NCBI GenBank assembly: GCA_027307115.1
Contig: DAHUXN010000081.1
Span: 19,423 to 83,422, forward strand
Origin: Acidobacteriota bacterium
GTDB lineage: Bacteria > Acidobacteriota > Terriglobia > Acidiferrales > UBA7541
Length of the DNA: 64,000 nucleotides
Direction of reading: 5' to 3'
Part shown: positions 30,344 through 39,917 of the stretch, piece by piece
How positions within the stretch are numbered: the stretch's first letter is position 1
Layout: every line of letters starts with the position of its first letter
Program-made: the position numbers and the translations under genes
Notes under the pieces: model-generated
The model's input: the letters and a program-made list of their open reading frames with translations, nothing else
The model's database searches: none
What the model was told of the DNA's origin: nothing

Positions 30344-33004
30344 TCAGGCGGGGAGCGGTAGGCTGTGCGATCTCGGCGCGGCGGCGGCCATGGAAACGAG
30401 AAGAGTCCTCAGGCGCCCGCGGTCTTCGAGGTCCATGCCGACCATTTCTACGCCAGCCTGATTGGGCTGCGCGAACCTGACCAGAACATCCAAGTGAATC
30501 GGACGTTTGCCAGACGAGATTTGCAGATTGGCCGGTGTTCCCACAGAGAGCTGAAAATCCCCGCTAAGCAAACCACCTTCGAGGCTGAGGATTTGAACGG
30601 CAGGCTGATAGGTGCCGCGCTTGGATTGAATCACGGCGGGGACGGGCTGAGTCATCTTGATACGAGGATAGCGGCGATAACGTACGAAGTCGCGGTCGCG
30701 GCGCGCGTCGAGGGGCGCGAGGCTGAGCAAGTGAGGATCAAGGCCAGATTCGGCGAGCAAGTTCCGGGCGTGCTCGGGTTCGAGTTTTTCGAGCGCCTGG
30801 GCTGCAGCGAGACGCATCTCACTGGGATAGGCCCAGCGCCAGGCGCGACGCCCTTCGATAAAGCGCATGAGGTGCATTGTGGTTTCGGGTGCGCGAAGGC
30901 GGCCAAGAGCCTCAATGGCCTTGACGCGCAAAAAATCGGAACTGTTTTTAAGGAGATCGCCGTCGGCGAGACGCACCAGGCCGGCCGCGACGCTGGCATC
31001 GCCACACATCCCAATTTCATCGAGCGCCATGGGCAAAATCATTTGATCCATGCGTTCGACGATACTCATTAACATGCGGCCGCGCTCGGGAGCGGCAGCG
31101 ATCGAAATCTGGCGCAAAGCTTCATCGTGCGTCGCGATCTGGCCCGCTTGGATTTTTCCCGGCAACAATGCTTCGACGCAAGCGGGATTAAGCCGGCTCA
31201 ACAGGCCTAGAACACGAATGCCGTTTGTCGGCGGAGCGTTTTCGAGCGTGTGACATAAGTATTCCTGAGCTGGTTTGCCCAACGCGCGCGCCATTGCGAC
31301 CACTTGCTCGCGTTCGCCGGAACGCGTGACGCGCATCAGGCGGCTGGCGAGCTGATCGGCGGCGGCGTGCGGCACATGGCGCAACACTTCGATTAGTTCT
31401 GTGCGCAGGACTTCGCTCTTCAATCCCTTTTCGATGAAACCCGGGATGCGGTTCTTAATCCCAATGCGCGGGCGCAGAATGTGCGCCCCGTTTGGTTGCG
31501 ACTTGTCCAGGACCGCCAATGTGTCAAAAGCCTGACGGAGCGCTGGAAACAGAGTTTGTTCGGCGGCGACCTGACTGAAACGCACGAATGCACCGTTGAG
31601 CAAATCGCGCACTTCGGAATCGCGTTCGATGGCTAACTGTTCGCCGAGGATCCGCACAGCTTCGTGCAAACGCGGACCGGACGCGCGGGCGTATTGTTCG
31701 GCCATCTGCGTGAGTCCGACGGCGGATTTTTTTCGCGCTTGGGGTTCGCGATTGCTGACACACTTCACATATTGCGTCAGGACTTTATCCGCGGCCGCGA
31801 AGTCGGAATTGCGGAAGAAGCCATCAAGCGATTGTTGCACGGACTCAGGCCGCACGCACCAACTGTCCGACGAGAGCAGAACAGCTTGCTTTTCGGATTC
31901 GGGAACGGAGAACCAAAAACGGCGGTCGAGAGCATCCCCGGGGGTCTCGGCATGAAAGTTGAGCGAATGTCCAGCCTTCGATGTCTTGCGTTCGCGTGCG
32001 TGGAGAATTTCGCGCAGCGGCGCAAGCGGTACCGCGAAGGTTTCCAGCAATGGCCGCACGGCGTTCACTCTCAGATTGCCACGCGCGAGGCTTTCGAGCG
32101 CGTAACGAACGGCGAGGCCCTCGGCGAGATGGAGAATCGCGGCAGCGTCCAATTTTTGCGATGGCTGCGCGGCGTGCATCTCCGCGATGGCTTCGCGCAG
32201 GACCGCGCGCGACGAGGGAGGAAGATTCGCGATGCGCTGCCTCCATTCAGAAGAATCGGCAGCGCCGGAATGCTTGTGCTTATGCGCAGCCTTGCCGAAA
32301 TTGGCGGCGAACTGCAGCAGCGAGCGCATTTCCTGTTCGGAGTGCGTATAGGCGAGCGAACTGCTTTCGGAGAGGTGAGTTGTGCCAAGAAGTTCTTCCC
32401 CGAAGTGATAACCGGAACTCGAGCCGTTCCCGGAGTGTTCGGCTGCGGCAATCAGTTCGACGAGCTTTCCGGAATCGTGCAGCCAGTCGTGCGAATCTTC
32501 GGCGTGATTGCCGGCAATGCGAGCGGCGACGCCAGACGCGGAGAGTTCGGCTTCGCGAGCGATGAAGCGAAGCTGATTGACGCGAATGCCGGACTCGGCA
32601 CTGTCGCCCAACGCGGATTTCAGGCGCTTGGCAAGATGCGACGGCTTGAGCGACGCCGCCGAGAACGTCTTCACGAAAAGCGAGAACGATCCACGGCTAA
32701 GGCCCGGCGTGAAGCCGATACTGGCAATGTTCGCCTTGGTGAGCAATTGCGCGAGGCTATGCTCGGCGGCGGTGGATTCAACCAGAGCGCCGTCGATTAA
32801 GAGTTCCGCGCCGGAGACCCCCAGAAGGATCCCCGATGGGCCAGCTGCGTCGAGCGCGGCGTATAAGTCGTTCCAGGCGTATTCCATCTGGGCTGTGGTG
32901 CGAGCGTGGTGCAAACCGTAGAGACGAGCGAACTTCAGCAATAGGTTCAAGCTATGAACGAAAGTCCCCGTAACGGGACTCAAAGTGTCGCTAGAGCTGG
33001 GCAT
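30344..33004 (-). CDS. Large HEAT-repeat-like protein with atypical C-terminal PilZ domain
   Basis: The 886-residue protein is mainly helical, with HEAT-like repeats in the second half (for instance DASVAAGLVRLADGD and LRVKAIEALGRLRAPETTMHLMRF, about 660-730). Its N-terminal 130 residues resemble the short exchange/scaffold domain often found before such repeats. The last 110 residues look like a PilZ fold: RYRRYPRIKM gives the RxxxR-like part, but the second motif reads ILSLEGG where PilZ normally has (D/N)xSxxG, so c-di-GMP binding may be lost. There is no signal or membrane segment. A cytoplasmic scaffold or regulator of motility or polarity is a guess. Full-length and unbroken. Confidence 0.7.
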   Translation of the reverse strand: MPSSSDTLSPVTGTFVHSLNLLLKFARLYGLHHARTTAQMEYAWNDLYAALDAAGPSGILLGVSGAELLIDGALVESTAAEHSLAQLLTKANIASIGFTPGLSRGSFSLFVKTFSAASLKPSHLAKRLKSALGDSAESGIRVNQLRFIAREAELSASGVAARIAGNHAEDSHDWLHDSGKLVELIAAAEHSGNGSSSGYHFGEELLGTTHLSESSSLAYTHSEQEMRSLLQFAANFGKAAHKHKHSGAADSSEWRQRIANLPPSSRAVLREAIAEMHAAQPSQKLDAAAILHLAEGLAVRYALESLARGNLRVNAVRPLLETFAVPLAPLREILHARERKTSKAGHSLNFHAETPGDALDRRFWFSVPESEKQAVLLSSDSWCVRPESVQQSLDGFFRNSDFAAADKVLTQYVKCVSNREPQARKKSAVGLTQMAEQYARASGPRLHEAVRILGEQLAIERDSEVRDLLNGAFVRFSQVAAEQTLFPALRQAFDTLAVLDKSQPNGAHILRPRIGIKNRIPGFIEKGLKSEVLRTELIEVLRHVPHAAADQLASRLMRVTRSGEREQVVAMARALGKPAQEYLCHTLENAPPTNGIRVLGLLSRLNPACVEALLPGKIQAGQIATHDEALRQISIAAAPERGRMLMSIVERMDQMILPMALDEIGMCGDASVAAGLVRLADGDLLKNSSDFLRVKAIEALGRLRAPETTMHLMRFIEGRRAWRWAYPSEMRLAAAQALEKLEPEHARNLLAESGLDPHLLSLAPLDARRDRDFVRYRRYPRIKMTQPVPAVIQSKRGTYQPAVQILSLEGGLLSGDFQLSVGTPANLQISSGKRPIHLDVLVRFAQPNQAGVEMVGMDLEDRGRLRTLLVSMAAAAPRSHSLPLPA

Positions 33005-33142
33005 CCGGACCTCGGAATCTCTGGTTAATATGGTGCGCGTCCGCCCGGCCTATTGGAATGGTACCGGGGTACTGGTTGCCCATTCAGATAAGGGTAGAGC
33101 GGAGGACGGATCGTGCTGATTACAGAGAAAATACGGGGCCTC

Positions 33143-33700
33143 TCAAGTTGAGACCCGGACTTCCACGTTCAAGCTGGCGAGGACTGGACGGGCGCGGCGG
33201 ACGATCTCGCCGGCCCAAAGCTGGTTGCTCAGAACCACGACCGAGCTATTTTCGAGGTCACAAACAGCACAGAAAAAATAGGCGGGGTAAGCTGTGTGGT
33301 AGGCATCAACGCCTCGGCGCGGCAGTTCATTTTCCAGGGCGGGATCTCCTGTCTCGACCGAGCCGCCGGCGCGCATGCCAAAGGTTTCGCGTTCGAACCG
33401 TTCGAGAAGCGGGGCTAGGGCATCCGGCGTCAGCGAAGAGAGGACAATCGCGCGTTTTGAGGCTTCGCGATAAGCGACTTTGTGCGCGTCGCAGAATTCC
33501 CGAAGCGGCTCGAGATGACTGAAAAAATCGAGCGACCATTTTTGCGCGCCGGCAATCGCGGGAAGCACGCGGCTCCAAATTTGCGCTGCCTCGGGTCCGT
33601 GCAAAGGCTCGCGGTCAGGGCCTTCGATTTCGACCAGTTCGACGCCTACCGCCTTGAGGTCCGGGCCGAGGTCCATCGGCTCGGCTTCGAGAACGATCAC
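33143..33700 (-). CDS. Conserved-looking hypothetical protein
   Basis: A 185-residue soluble protein starting MIVLEAEPMDLGPD. It shows alternating beta/alpha content, and a Cys pair in FFCAVCDLE near residue 150. I do not recognise the family, and no catalytic motif stands out. It follows the next gene upstream (34320-33712) after 11 bases and lies in a run of four co-directed genes with ruvX and mltG, so it belongs to that operon. A Shine-Dalgarno-like GAGG is weak. The function could relate to envelope or cell-cycle work only by association. Confidence 0.6.
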   Translation of the reverse strand: MIVLEAEPMDLGPDLKAVGVELVEIEGPDREPLHGPEAAQIWSRVLPAIAGAQKWSLDFFSHLEPLREFCDAHKVAYREASKRAIVLSSLTPDALAPLLERFERETFGMRAGGSVETGDPALENELPRRGVDAYHTAYPAYFFCAVCDLENSSVVVLSNQLWAGEIVRRARPVLASLNVEVRVST

Positions 33701-33711
33701 AATACACTCCG

Positions 33712-34320
33712 CTATTCAATTTCAGCGCCGGCGACGTCACTCGCGATGTCGTCGGCGTCGCGCTGAGGGAAACGCTGTTGAAATTCTGGCGACTGCTTGC
33801 GAACCTCGAGCCAATCGAAAAATGCGTCAGGTTGCTCGAGCCAAACGGCGAACCAGCGCGCGACCTCTTCCTTTTCGCCGCGCTTCGCCGCGTCCACTTT
33901 GTGATTGCGCGCGATCATTTCAGCGCGACGCCGGCCGAGACGGGCGACTTCCAAAACGCGCGCTTGCGCCGCATGCTCACCCTCAGTGCCAAATTTCCGC
34001 AGGAGCTCGTCGAGGCGCACGAGGCACATTTCCGCATCTTCGAGAGTGGAGAAATGCAGCAGGTCGTGAAATTCCTCTTCGTAGCGGCCCTGCGTATCGC
34101 TGCGCGCGGAGAGCACCACGCGCATTCCCGCCTCCGCGAGGACGGTGGCGATATACTCGGCGGAAGTTTTTCCGTGCTCGCCCTTGTCGGCGATCAGTTT
34201 GCGCCGGATCTGCTCGATTTCCGCCGGTGTGTACATCATTGCTTTCAGGTCGCGCGCCGCGCTCAAAATCATTTCCTTTTTTGCGGGCGATTTGGCGGGT
34301 GTGGCTTTGGTGTGGGTCAT
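33712..34320 (-). CDS. Hypothetical protein coupled to mltG
   Basis: A 202-residue, mainly helical and highly charged protein, beginning with a Lys/Thr/Pro-rich segment and followed by YTPAEIEQIRRKLIADKGEHGKT and long amphipathic helices. There is no signal peptide or membrane helix. I cannot assign a family. The ATG overlaps the mltG stop (ATGA), so the two are translated together; this supports a role connected with cell-wall processing or division but does not prove it. Confidence 0.65.
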   Translation of the reverse strand: MTHTKATPAKSPAKKEMILSAARDLKAMMYTPAEIEQIRRKLIADKGEHGKTSAEYIATVLAEAGMRVVLSARSDTQGRYEEEFHDLLHFSTLEDAEMCLVRLDELLRKFGTEGEHAAQARVLEVARLGRRRAEMIARNHKVDAAKRGEKEEVARWFAVWLEQPDAFFDWLEVRKQSPEFQQRFPQRDADDIASDVAGAEIE

Positions 34321-35486
34321 CGATGGCTCCCCGGTTTCTTCTTCAAAACGCGCCTGTGACGCGCGTTGCGAGTGCGCGCCGGCTTCTTGTGCTTCGGCGG
34401 TGGCGGCGGTTCGGCCGGCAAGCCCTGAAGCAGGCGGCGATAACGTACGACATTTCGATTATGCTCCTCGAGCGTGCTGGCGAAGAAGTGTCCGCCGGAA
34501 TCGTCGGCGACGAAATAGAGGTAGTGCGTGTGCGCCGGGCTGACAACGGCACGCAGGGATGCATCGCCTGGATTCGCGATAGGCCCAGGCGGAAGGCCAC
34601 GATGCAAGTACGTATTGTAAGGGGAAGGAACGTGGAGATCCGCAGGCGTCACCTTGAGCGTAGGTTTGCCTGCTAGATCGAGCGCGTATTGAACCGTGGG
34701 ATCGCATTGCAGCGGCACACCCAGTTTTAAACGATTATAAAAAACGCTTGCGACCATGGGCCGTTCGCTGGGCTGCGGCGTTTCGCGCTCGACGAGCGAT
34801 GCCAGCGTGACGAGTTGCTCGGGCGAGAGAGGTGGCACGACGGAACCGGCCGCTTGCCGGACAGAATGGCTCTTCGGGATTGGATCTGGCGTGACAGATG
34901 GAGGAGCAATCGCCTGTAGCTTGGTCCATTCCTCGCGGAATTGGCGCACCATGGTTTCGGCGATTTCCTCGGGGGTGGCGTTACGCGAAAATTGGTAAGT
35001 GGAAGGGAACAAGAATCCTTCGAGGCTGGGCGCGCGCGGCGCGATGTCTCGCACCGGTGAAGGATCACGCGCGACGCGCAGAAAATCCTCCTTGGTCGTC
35101 AGTCCCTGGCGAGCAAGCTCGTTGGCAATGTCGAACATCGTCCAGCCTTCCGGTACCACAACAACGTGCACAAAAATGTGGCCGCCGGCGATTTGGTCGA
35201 AGACCTGCCGCGGCGCCATGGGTTGATCGAAAAGATACTCGCCTGCCTGCAAGACGCGACGCCGATGGCGAAGGCTGAGAGCGACGAACGCGATGCGGCT
35301 GTGAATTACGCCATTCTGCTGCAGGAGGTCGGCGATTTTCCAGCGCGGAGTTCCACGAGGAATATCGACGAAAATCTGGGCTTGCGAATATCCGCGGTAG
35401 GGATGTTCGAGTTCGCTGCGGAGCCAGACGCCGAAGGCCCCTGCCAGCAGAATAAGAATCAGAAGCGCGATTGCAACGCGGCGCAT
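34317..35486 (-). CDS. mltG: Endolytic murein transglycosylase MltG (YceG-like)
   Basis: A 389-residue protein with an N-terminal transmembrane helix (about 5-21), a LysM-like domain (FVDIPRGTPRWKIADLL near 39), and the YceG core: SLEGFLFPSTYQF near 153, then LASLVERET with the catalytic Glu (about 238), MVASVFYNRLKLGVPLQCDPTVQYAL, and SPYNTYLHRGLPPGPIANPG. The enzyme cuts nascent glycan strands and sets their length. The C-terminus adds a Pro/Lys/Arg-rich tail. It starts 6 bases after ruvX on the same strand, an arrangement seen in many bacteria, and overlaps the following gene by four bases. Confidence 0.95.
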   Translation of the reverse strand: MRRVAIALLILILLAGAFGVWLRSELEHPYRGYSQAQIFVDIPRGTPRWKIADLLQQNGVIHSRIAFVALSLRHRRRVLQAGEYLFDQPMAPRQVFDQIAGGHIFVHVVVVPEGWTMFDIANELARQGLTTKEDFLRVARDPSPVRDIAPRAPSLEGFLFPSTYQFSRNATPEEIAETMVRQFREEWTKLQAIAPPSVTPDPIPKSHSVRQAAGSVVPPLSPEQLVTLASLVERETPQPSERPMVASVFYNRLKLGVPLQCDPTVQYALDLAGKPTLKVTPADLHVPSPYNTYLHRGLPPGPIANPGDASLRAVVSPAHTHYLYFVADDSGGHFFASTLEEHNRNVVRYRRLLQGLPAEPPPPPKHKKPARTRNARHRRVLKKKPGSHR

Positions 35487-35492
35487 GGTGAA

Positions 35493-35996
35493 TTATTCCT
35501 CGCCCTTTCTTAAAACAGGCTTTAGCTCGAGAGCGGATTCGCGGCCGCGATGGTCGTCGAGAAAGTCGCGCAAAAGTATGGCGGCGGCAACAGAATCAAG
35601 ATGCGTTTTTTTGGCCTTGCGTCCGACGTTTTCTTTCAACGTTTGCTCCGCTTCCCAGCTTGTCAGTCTTTCATCTCTCAGCTCGACGGGCAAGCCGAGT
35701 TCCTTTTTGATGCGCGAAGCAAAACGAGCGGCCTCCTGGGCCATTTCTCCAGCGTGCCCGGCGAGATGCAGAGGCGAACCAATGATGATGAGAGTGATCT
35801 TGTAATTGCGCGCAACTTCGCGAAGGCGGCGAATATCTTTCTGGCGATTTTGTCTTTCGAGCGTGGCAACGGGCACGGCCGTGATTCCGAGTTCGTCGGA
35901 GACCGCCAAGCCGATGCGCCGCCGGCCATAGTCAATCGCCAATATGCGCGCAGACTTGGCGGCGGAAGAAGACGGGCTCGGACGAGAGGAAACCAT
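35493..35996 (-). CDS. ruvX: Holliday junction resolvase-like RuvX (YqgF)
   Basis: Has the RNase H-like core: ILAIDYGRRRIGLAVSDE near residue 18 with the first acidic residue, an internal LIIIGSPLHLAGHAG, RDERLTSWEA with the second, and HLDSVAAAILLRDFLD carrying the last acidic position. It is 167 residues, slightly long because of a Ser/Pro-rich N-terminal extension. YqgF/RuvX is associated with 16S rRNA 5'-end maturation and possibly junction resolution. First gene of the ruvX-mltG operon. Its ATG lies 95 bases from the end of the M28 peptidase gene; the promoter is not clear. Confidence 0.93.
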   Translation of the reverse strand: MVSSRPSPSSSAAKSARILAIDYGRRRIGLAVSDELGITAVPVATLERQNRQKDIRRLREVARNYKITLIIIGSPLHLAGHAGEMAQEAARFASRIKKELGLPVELRDERLTSWEAEQTLKENVGRKAKKTHLDSVAAAILLRDFLDDHRGRESALELKPVLRKGEE

Positions 35997-36091
35997 TCCT
36001 CAACATTATAGCCCGCATATGACGAAGGACAGATAAGACGTGACTGTGGAATACCGAATCAGATATGCGGCGAATCAGCGCATAACGCGGC

Positions 36092-37657
36092 TCACGGTTG
36101 GCGGCCGCGCTTTCCGTCCACCCATAGAGACCAGAAACCGGTTTCCTTCATTTCTTTTTCGAGGCCAGTCGTTTTGAGCAGGCGTTCGATCTGTTTTCGC
36201 GTTTGGCGAGGGCCGAGCCTTTCAGGCAGGTCCGCTACGGCGTACGCAGTGACGGCGGCGATGGCCTCGTTGCGCTTGAGCTGTGCGAAATCGACTTTGT
36301 CATACGTATCGGAAGCGGCGTGATAATTCATCATGTAGTCGTCGGGCTCCTGATTGGCGACGAGAGTAGGGACGCCTTCGAGGAGGAAATCGAGATTGTC
36401 CGTGCCCATGTCAGAGTCAAATGTATTTTCGAATGGGCCGAATGATGCAAGCGGCCGAAGCGCTTGCGTGACGTTGGCCGCAATGTCTTTTCGGCCGCCG
36501 AGAGAATAACCTGTGACCTTGCCGTCGCCGGAATCGAAAATAATTGCCGCGTCCATGTGGTCGAGTTCGGTGCGATGCGCGAGCGCGTAGGCCCATGAGC
36601 CCAACATGCCCTGCTCCTCTCCCGTGAAAAGCACGAAGCGAATCGAGCGCTTAGGAATCGAACCCGAAGCGCGGATGGCGCGTGCCGCGTCGATCACCAT
36701 CGCGGCGTTGCAGCCGTCGTCGAGCGCTCCGGTGCCCAGTTCCCACGAATCGAGGTGCGCGCCGAGGATTACAAATTCGTCAGGCTTTTCGCTGCCGCGA
36801 ATTTCCGCGATAACATTTTCGGAAGCTGCGTGCTCGGTGATTTTGTTGGGCATGTCGAGATGGACTTTGACGGGCTGGTTCGCGGCAATGAAACGCGCGA
36901 TGCGCAGGGCGTCTTCGCGCGCGACAACGGCCTGAGGAAGGCGTTCGAGTTCGCCGGTGAGCGAGAGATTATGGCGATAGAGCAGCATGTAAGGCCGCGT
37001 CGACATCCAGAGAATTGCCGCAGCGCCCGCGTTTACGGCGCGGTCAATGATGGCCGGCTCGAAATAATACTCGTTCATCAAATCGTCCCAGGTTTTCAAG
37101 ACGTTGGTGTGCACGAGCACGATGGCGCCTTTCGCTGACTCACCAGCATGCTTGAATCCAGCTTCGTTGCCCATTCCGACGTCCACCACGTTTGCCGTGA
37201 GACCGCCGGGCGGCGTGGCGGGCGACCAGCCAATCGAAACCAAGTGCACGGGAAACGGTTGCGGCGCGAGAACTTCGAGACGTGTGCGGCCCTCCGACCA
37301 GCCCACGGGCACGGTGAAATTCTCCGTGAGCACCTCGTCAACACCAGCAGCGCGGAAGGCTTGCACCGCCCAGTCGATGGCTTTATCGGCTGCTGGAGAG
37401 CCAGTGATGCGGCCGCCAACGACATCGGTCAACTGGCGTAGATTGCTTTCAAGCGGGGACGGGCCGAGAGCTTTCTTGATGATGTCTGGCGCGACCTCGG
37501 CGCAAGGCTTATTGATGGTGCAGCCGCCAACGCCTTGCGGCATTTTCGGCTCGAGGGGCTTGGGCGCTGAGGGGAATTGCGCAGCGCCGACGGTGGCAAG
37601 AATCGTGCAGCCGAGAAGGATGATTGCGCTGCGAAATGTGATGGTGTGGTACGTCAT
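36092..37657 (-). CDS. Exported M28 family zinc aminopeptidase
   Basis: A signal peptide (hydrophobic to about residue 25, ending GAAQ) and a zinc-dependent M28 exopeptidase domain. Metal and catalytic residues are visible in AHLDSWELGTGALDDGCNAA (His and Asp ligands), TGEEQGMLGS (catalytic Glu and a ligand), FDSDMGTDNLDF and YHAASDTYDKVD (last His). A PA-like insert (about 155-290) lies before the core, as in S. griseus-type and carboxypeptidase Q-like members. At 521 residues it has the length of the carboxypeptidase Q group. ATG 37657 is set by AAGGAG 8 bases upstream; an earlier ATG would add a non-signal extension. It likely digests peptides outside the cytoplasm. A TGCACA/TAAGAT pair just upstream may be its promoter. 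Confidence 0.92.
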   Translation of the reverse strand: MTYHTITFRSAIILLGCTILATVGAAQFPSAPKPLEPKMPQGVGGCTINKPCAEVAPDIIKKALGPSPLESNLRQLTDVVGGRITGSPAADKAIDWAVQAFRAAGVDEVLTENFTVPVGWSEGRTRLEVLAPQPFPVHLVSIGWSPATPPGGLTANVVDVGMGNEAGFKHAGESAKGAIVLVHTNVLKTWDDLMNEYYFEPAIIDRAVNAGAAAILWMSTRPYMLLYRHNLSLTGELERLPQAVVAREDALRIARFIAANQPVKVHLDMPNKITEHAASENVIAEIRGSEKPDEFVILGAHLDSWELGTGALDDGCNAAMVIDAARAIRASGSIPKRSIRFVLFTGEEQGMLGSWAYALAHRTELDHMDAAIIFDSGDGKVTGYSLGGRKDIAANVTQALRPLASFGPFENTFDSDMGTDNLDFLLEGVPTLVANQEPDDYMMNYHAASDTYDKVDFAQLKRNEAIAAVTAYAVADLPERLGPRQTRKQIERLLKTTGLEKEMKETGFWSLWVDGKRGRQP

Positions 37658-37729
37658 CGGATGCTCCTTCGTCTGCAAGACTGATTTACTAATCTTAGTG
37701 GCATGCCGCGATTTGTGCACATCTCGATT

Positions 37730-38599
37730 CTATGAATTTTTTCGGGCGGCCTTTGCAATGGCGTCGGCGATTTTGGCGACTTGGGACATTTCGGCGACGT
37801 CGTGGACGCGGACGATGTGCGCGCCGCCCAAAATGCTGGCCGCTACGGTGGCGGCGGTGCCCCAGATGCGCTGTTCTGTTGCGACGCTGCCGAGGGCGTG
37901 ACCGATAAATGCCTTTCGCGATGTGCCGACAAGCAAGGGATAACCGAGGCGCGCGAGTTCGGGCAAACGCGCGAGCAGTTCGAAGTTTTGAGCGTAGTTT
38001 TTGCCGAAGCCGATTCCAGGGTCGAGGATAATTTGTGATTTGGCGATGCCGAAACGCTTCGCGTGCACCAAGGCCTCGCGCAAGCCGCGCATCACGTCGC
38101 GCAGAACGTCACGCGCGAACGGTCCCTGTTGCATGGTTCGCGGCGCGCCGCGCATGTGCATCAGGATTATCGGCAGGCGACGACGGCGTGCGACTTTCGC
38201 GAGTTCGGGATCAGAGCGCAGCGCGCTTACATCGTTAATGATTTCCGCTCCGGCATTGACTGCCGCATCGGCGACTGCGGCTTTTTGAGTGTCAATGGAA
38301 ATGGGAATTTTCAGGCGTCCGCGCAGTTCGTTGAGCACGGGCAGAACGCGATCGAGTTCCTGCTGGGCGGAAACTCCGCGCGAGCCGGGCCGTGTGGATT
38401 CGCCGCCGATGTCGAGAATGTCCGCGCCGGCACGTTCCATTTGAAATGCGTGTTCGATGGCACTGCGCGCATCGAGAAATTGGCCGCCGTCGGAAAAGCT
38501 GTCGGGCGTGACGTTGAGAACGCCCATGATAAGCGTGCGCTCGCCGAGCACGAGCTTGCGCGAAGGCAGGCGCAATATGAACTTCTTGCGGCGAATCAT
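37730..38599 (-). CDS. folP: Dihydropteroate synthase
   Basis: A 289-residue TIM barrel with every DHPS signature: MGVLNVTPDSFSDGG near residue 25 (pterin phosphate loop), ADILDIGGESTRPG near 59, ISIDTQKAAVA, IINDVSALR, ILMHMRG, DPGIGFGKN, LVGTSRKAFIG and a final VRVHDV. It condenses p-aminobenzoate with dihydropterin pyrophosphate in folate synthesis. The gene sits downstream of the tilS-hpt-ftsH run, its usual neighbourhood in many bacteria, though the VWFA gene and the small zinc-ribbon gene intervene here. Confidence 0.97.
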   Translation of the reverse strand: MIRRKKFILRLPSRKLVLGERTLIMGVLNVTPDSFSDGGQFLDARSAIEHAFQMERAGADILDIGGESTRPGSRGVSAQQELDRVLPVLNELRGRLKIPISIDTQKAAVADAAVNAGAEIINDVSALRSDPELAKVARRRRLPIILMHMRGAPRTMQQGPFARDVLRDVMRGLREALVHAKRFGIAKSQIILDPGIGFGKNYAQNFELLARLPELARLGYPLLVGTSRKAFIGHALGSVATEQRIWGTAATVAASILGGAHIVRVHDVAEMSQVAKIADAIAKAARKNS

Positions 38600-38701
38600 G
38601 GCACCGATTAAAACACAATCGCCGCCGCGAGCGGAAATCCGGGGCGCAGATGGATGTGCTGGGCAATTGTGCGGACTTTTCGCAAATCGCTCAGATAGGA
38701 A

Positions 38702-39874
38702 TTATTGTGAATCGGCGGGCGCGAAGTAGGAAGCGCGATGAACAACACGCACGCTGCCGTGCCCGGCGACTTTGACGCGAAGCGAATGCCAGCCAGGTTT
38801 TTGGCCAGCGGGAGGATAGAAGCCGAGCGTGTATTGCGCGCTGAGGTTTTGGACGATATTGCGATAGGCGTCCGCGATCGTGCCCGTTTCGTTCAAAAAA
38901 TAAAGCCGGCCGCCCGCGCGCCGCACCAATTCAGCGAGAAAATCGGTGTAGGCAGGAATGCCGAGGCTGAGCGCCGCCGGCGTGACAAGCGAAACATTTT
39001 GGTGCGCGGCAAGCCACGCGGGCGTCATCACGCGAGGACGATTTTGCGTGGAGATGGCGTAGATCTCGATATTTTGCGACGCGAGGGCTTTTACGACGTC
39101 TTCAAAGGTCGCGCGATTTGGCGGGTCGCCACGACGTGGCCGAATACCTTCGCCATCCAGGTTCAGTCCGAGGCCGCTATCCTGCCCGTCCGTAAGCAAG
39201 ATGATTGCCTTGCGTCCCGTGCGGCCAGGGAAGAGTTCGTTGGCTGCAAGATACACGGAACGATAAATATTCGAGCCGCCGGTGTCCGAAAATAATTTGC
39301 GGACATTGACGCCCGCGGCCGCTTTTTCGAGCAGCTTCCTGTCGCGTGAAAAGGGCAGCAAGAGGTACGTGTGTTCGGAGAAATCGACGACGGCAACTTC
39401 GTCGACGGGAGAAAGATTTGCGATGAGCTGCTGCGCGGCGAATTTCATGGTGTCGGAATCGGCCAGAACGCTGGGACTCGCGTCGAGGACAAGGGCGATG
39501 CTTGCGCCCTCCGCCGACGCATCGAAATGCGTGATGGGTTGCTCAACGCCATCTTCGAAAATGTGGAAGTCAGATTGCGCGAGGCCGCGCGCCGCGGTGC
39601 CGTCGGACGCGAAAACGTTGCAACCAACTTCGACGAGATTGACGCGAACGCGAATTGCCGCGCGTATGTCCGGCGCATTGCCGGCGTCCGCGTCACTGGC
39701 CACGCGACGAAAAACGAGTTCACCCGTCGCCGGATTGCGCGTGGATTGAACGCCTGCGTCCATTCGGAAGGGCCGAGCGAGCTTTTCCTTTTTCTGCGCC
39801 GAGGAAGATGTGGCGAGAAGCAGAGAAATTCCGAAAAGAGAGACGATGGGGGCGCGTGCGCGAGAAAACTTCAT
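38702..39874 (-). CDS. Exported VWFA-domain protein (VWFA-related acidobacterial domain)
   Basis: After a signal peptide (to about residue 27) the 390-residue protein contains an N-terminal VNLVEVGCNVFASDGTAARGL segment, DFHIFEDGVEQPI, then a von Willebrand A domain with MIDAS motif DASPS (about 131-135) and later ILLTDGQDSG. The C-terminal LSAQYTLGFYPP and WHSLRVKV blocks are those of the VWFA-related Acidobacterial domain family, widespread in this phylum with no defined function. It could mediate metal-dependent protein contacts at the envelope. It lies between folP and a small gene upstream of ftsH. Confidence 0.9.
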   Translation of the reverse strand: MKFSRARAPIVSLFGISLLLATSSSAQKKEKLARPFRMDAGVQSTRNPATGELVFRRVASDADAGNAPDIRAAIRVRVNLVEVGCNVFASDGTAARGLAQSDFHIFEDGVEQPITHFDASAEGASIALVLDASPSVLADSDTMKFAAQQLIANLSPVDEVAVVDFSEHTYLLLPFSRDRKLLEKAAAGVNVRKLFSDTGGSNIYRSVYLAANELFPGRTGRKAIILLTDGQDSGLGLNLDGEGIRPRRGDPPNRATFEDVVKALASQNIEIYAISTQNRPRVMTPAWLAAHQNVSLVTPAALSLGIPAYTDFLAELVRRAGGRLYFLNETGTIADAYRNIVQNLSAQYTLGFYPPAGQKPGWHSLRVKVAGHGSVRVVHRASYFAPADSQ

Positions 39875-39917
39875 GGCCTGAGTGTATGCCGACGAGAGGG
39901 TAGCCGGAAGCCCGAGT

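Noticed and set aside
31664..32800. 378-codon plus-strand frame opposite the HEAT/PilZ-like gene
   Set aside because: No motif; low-complexity Arg/Gly composition; mirrors codon structure of the real gene.
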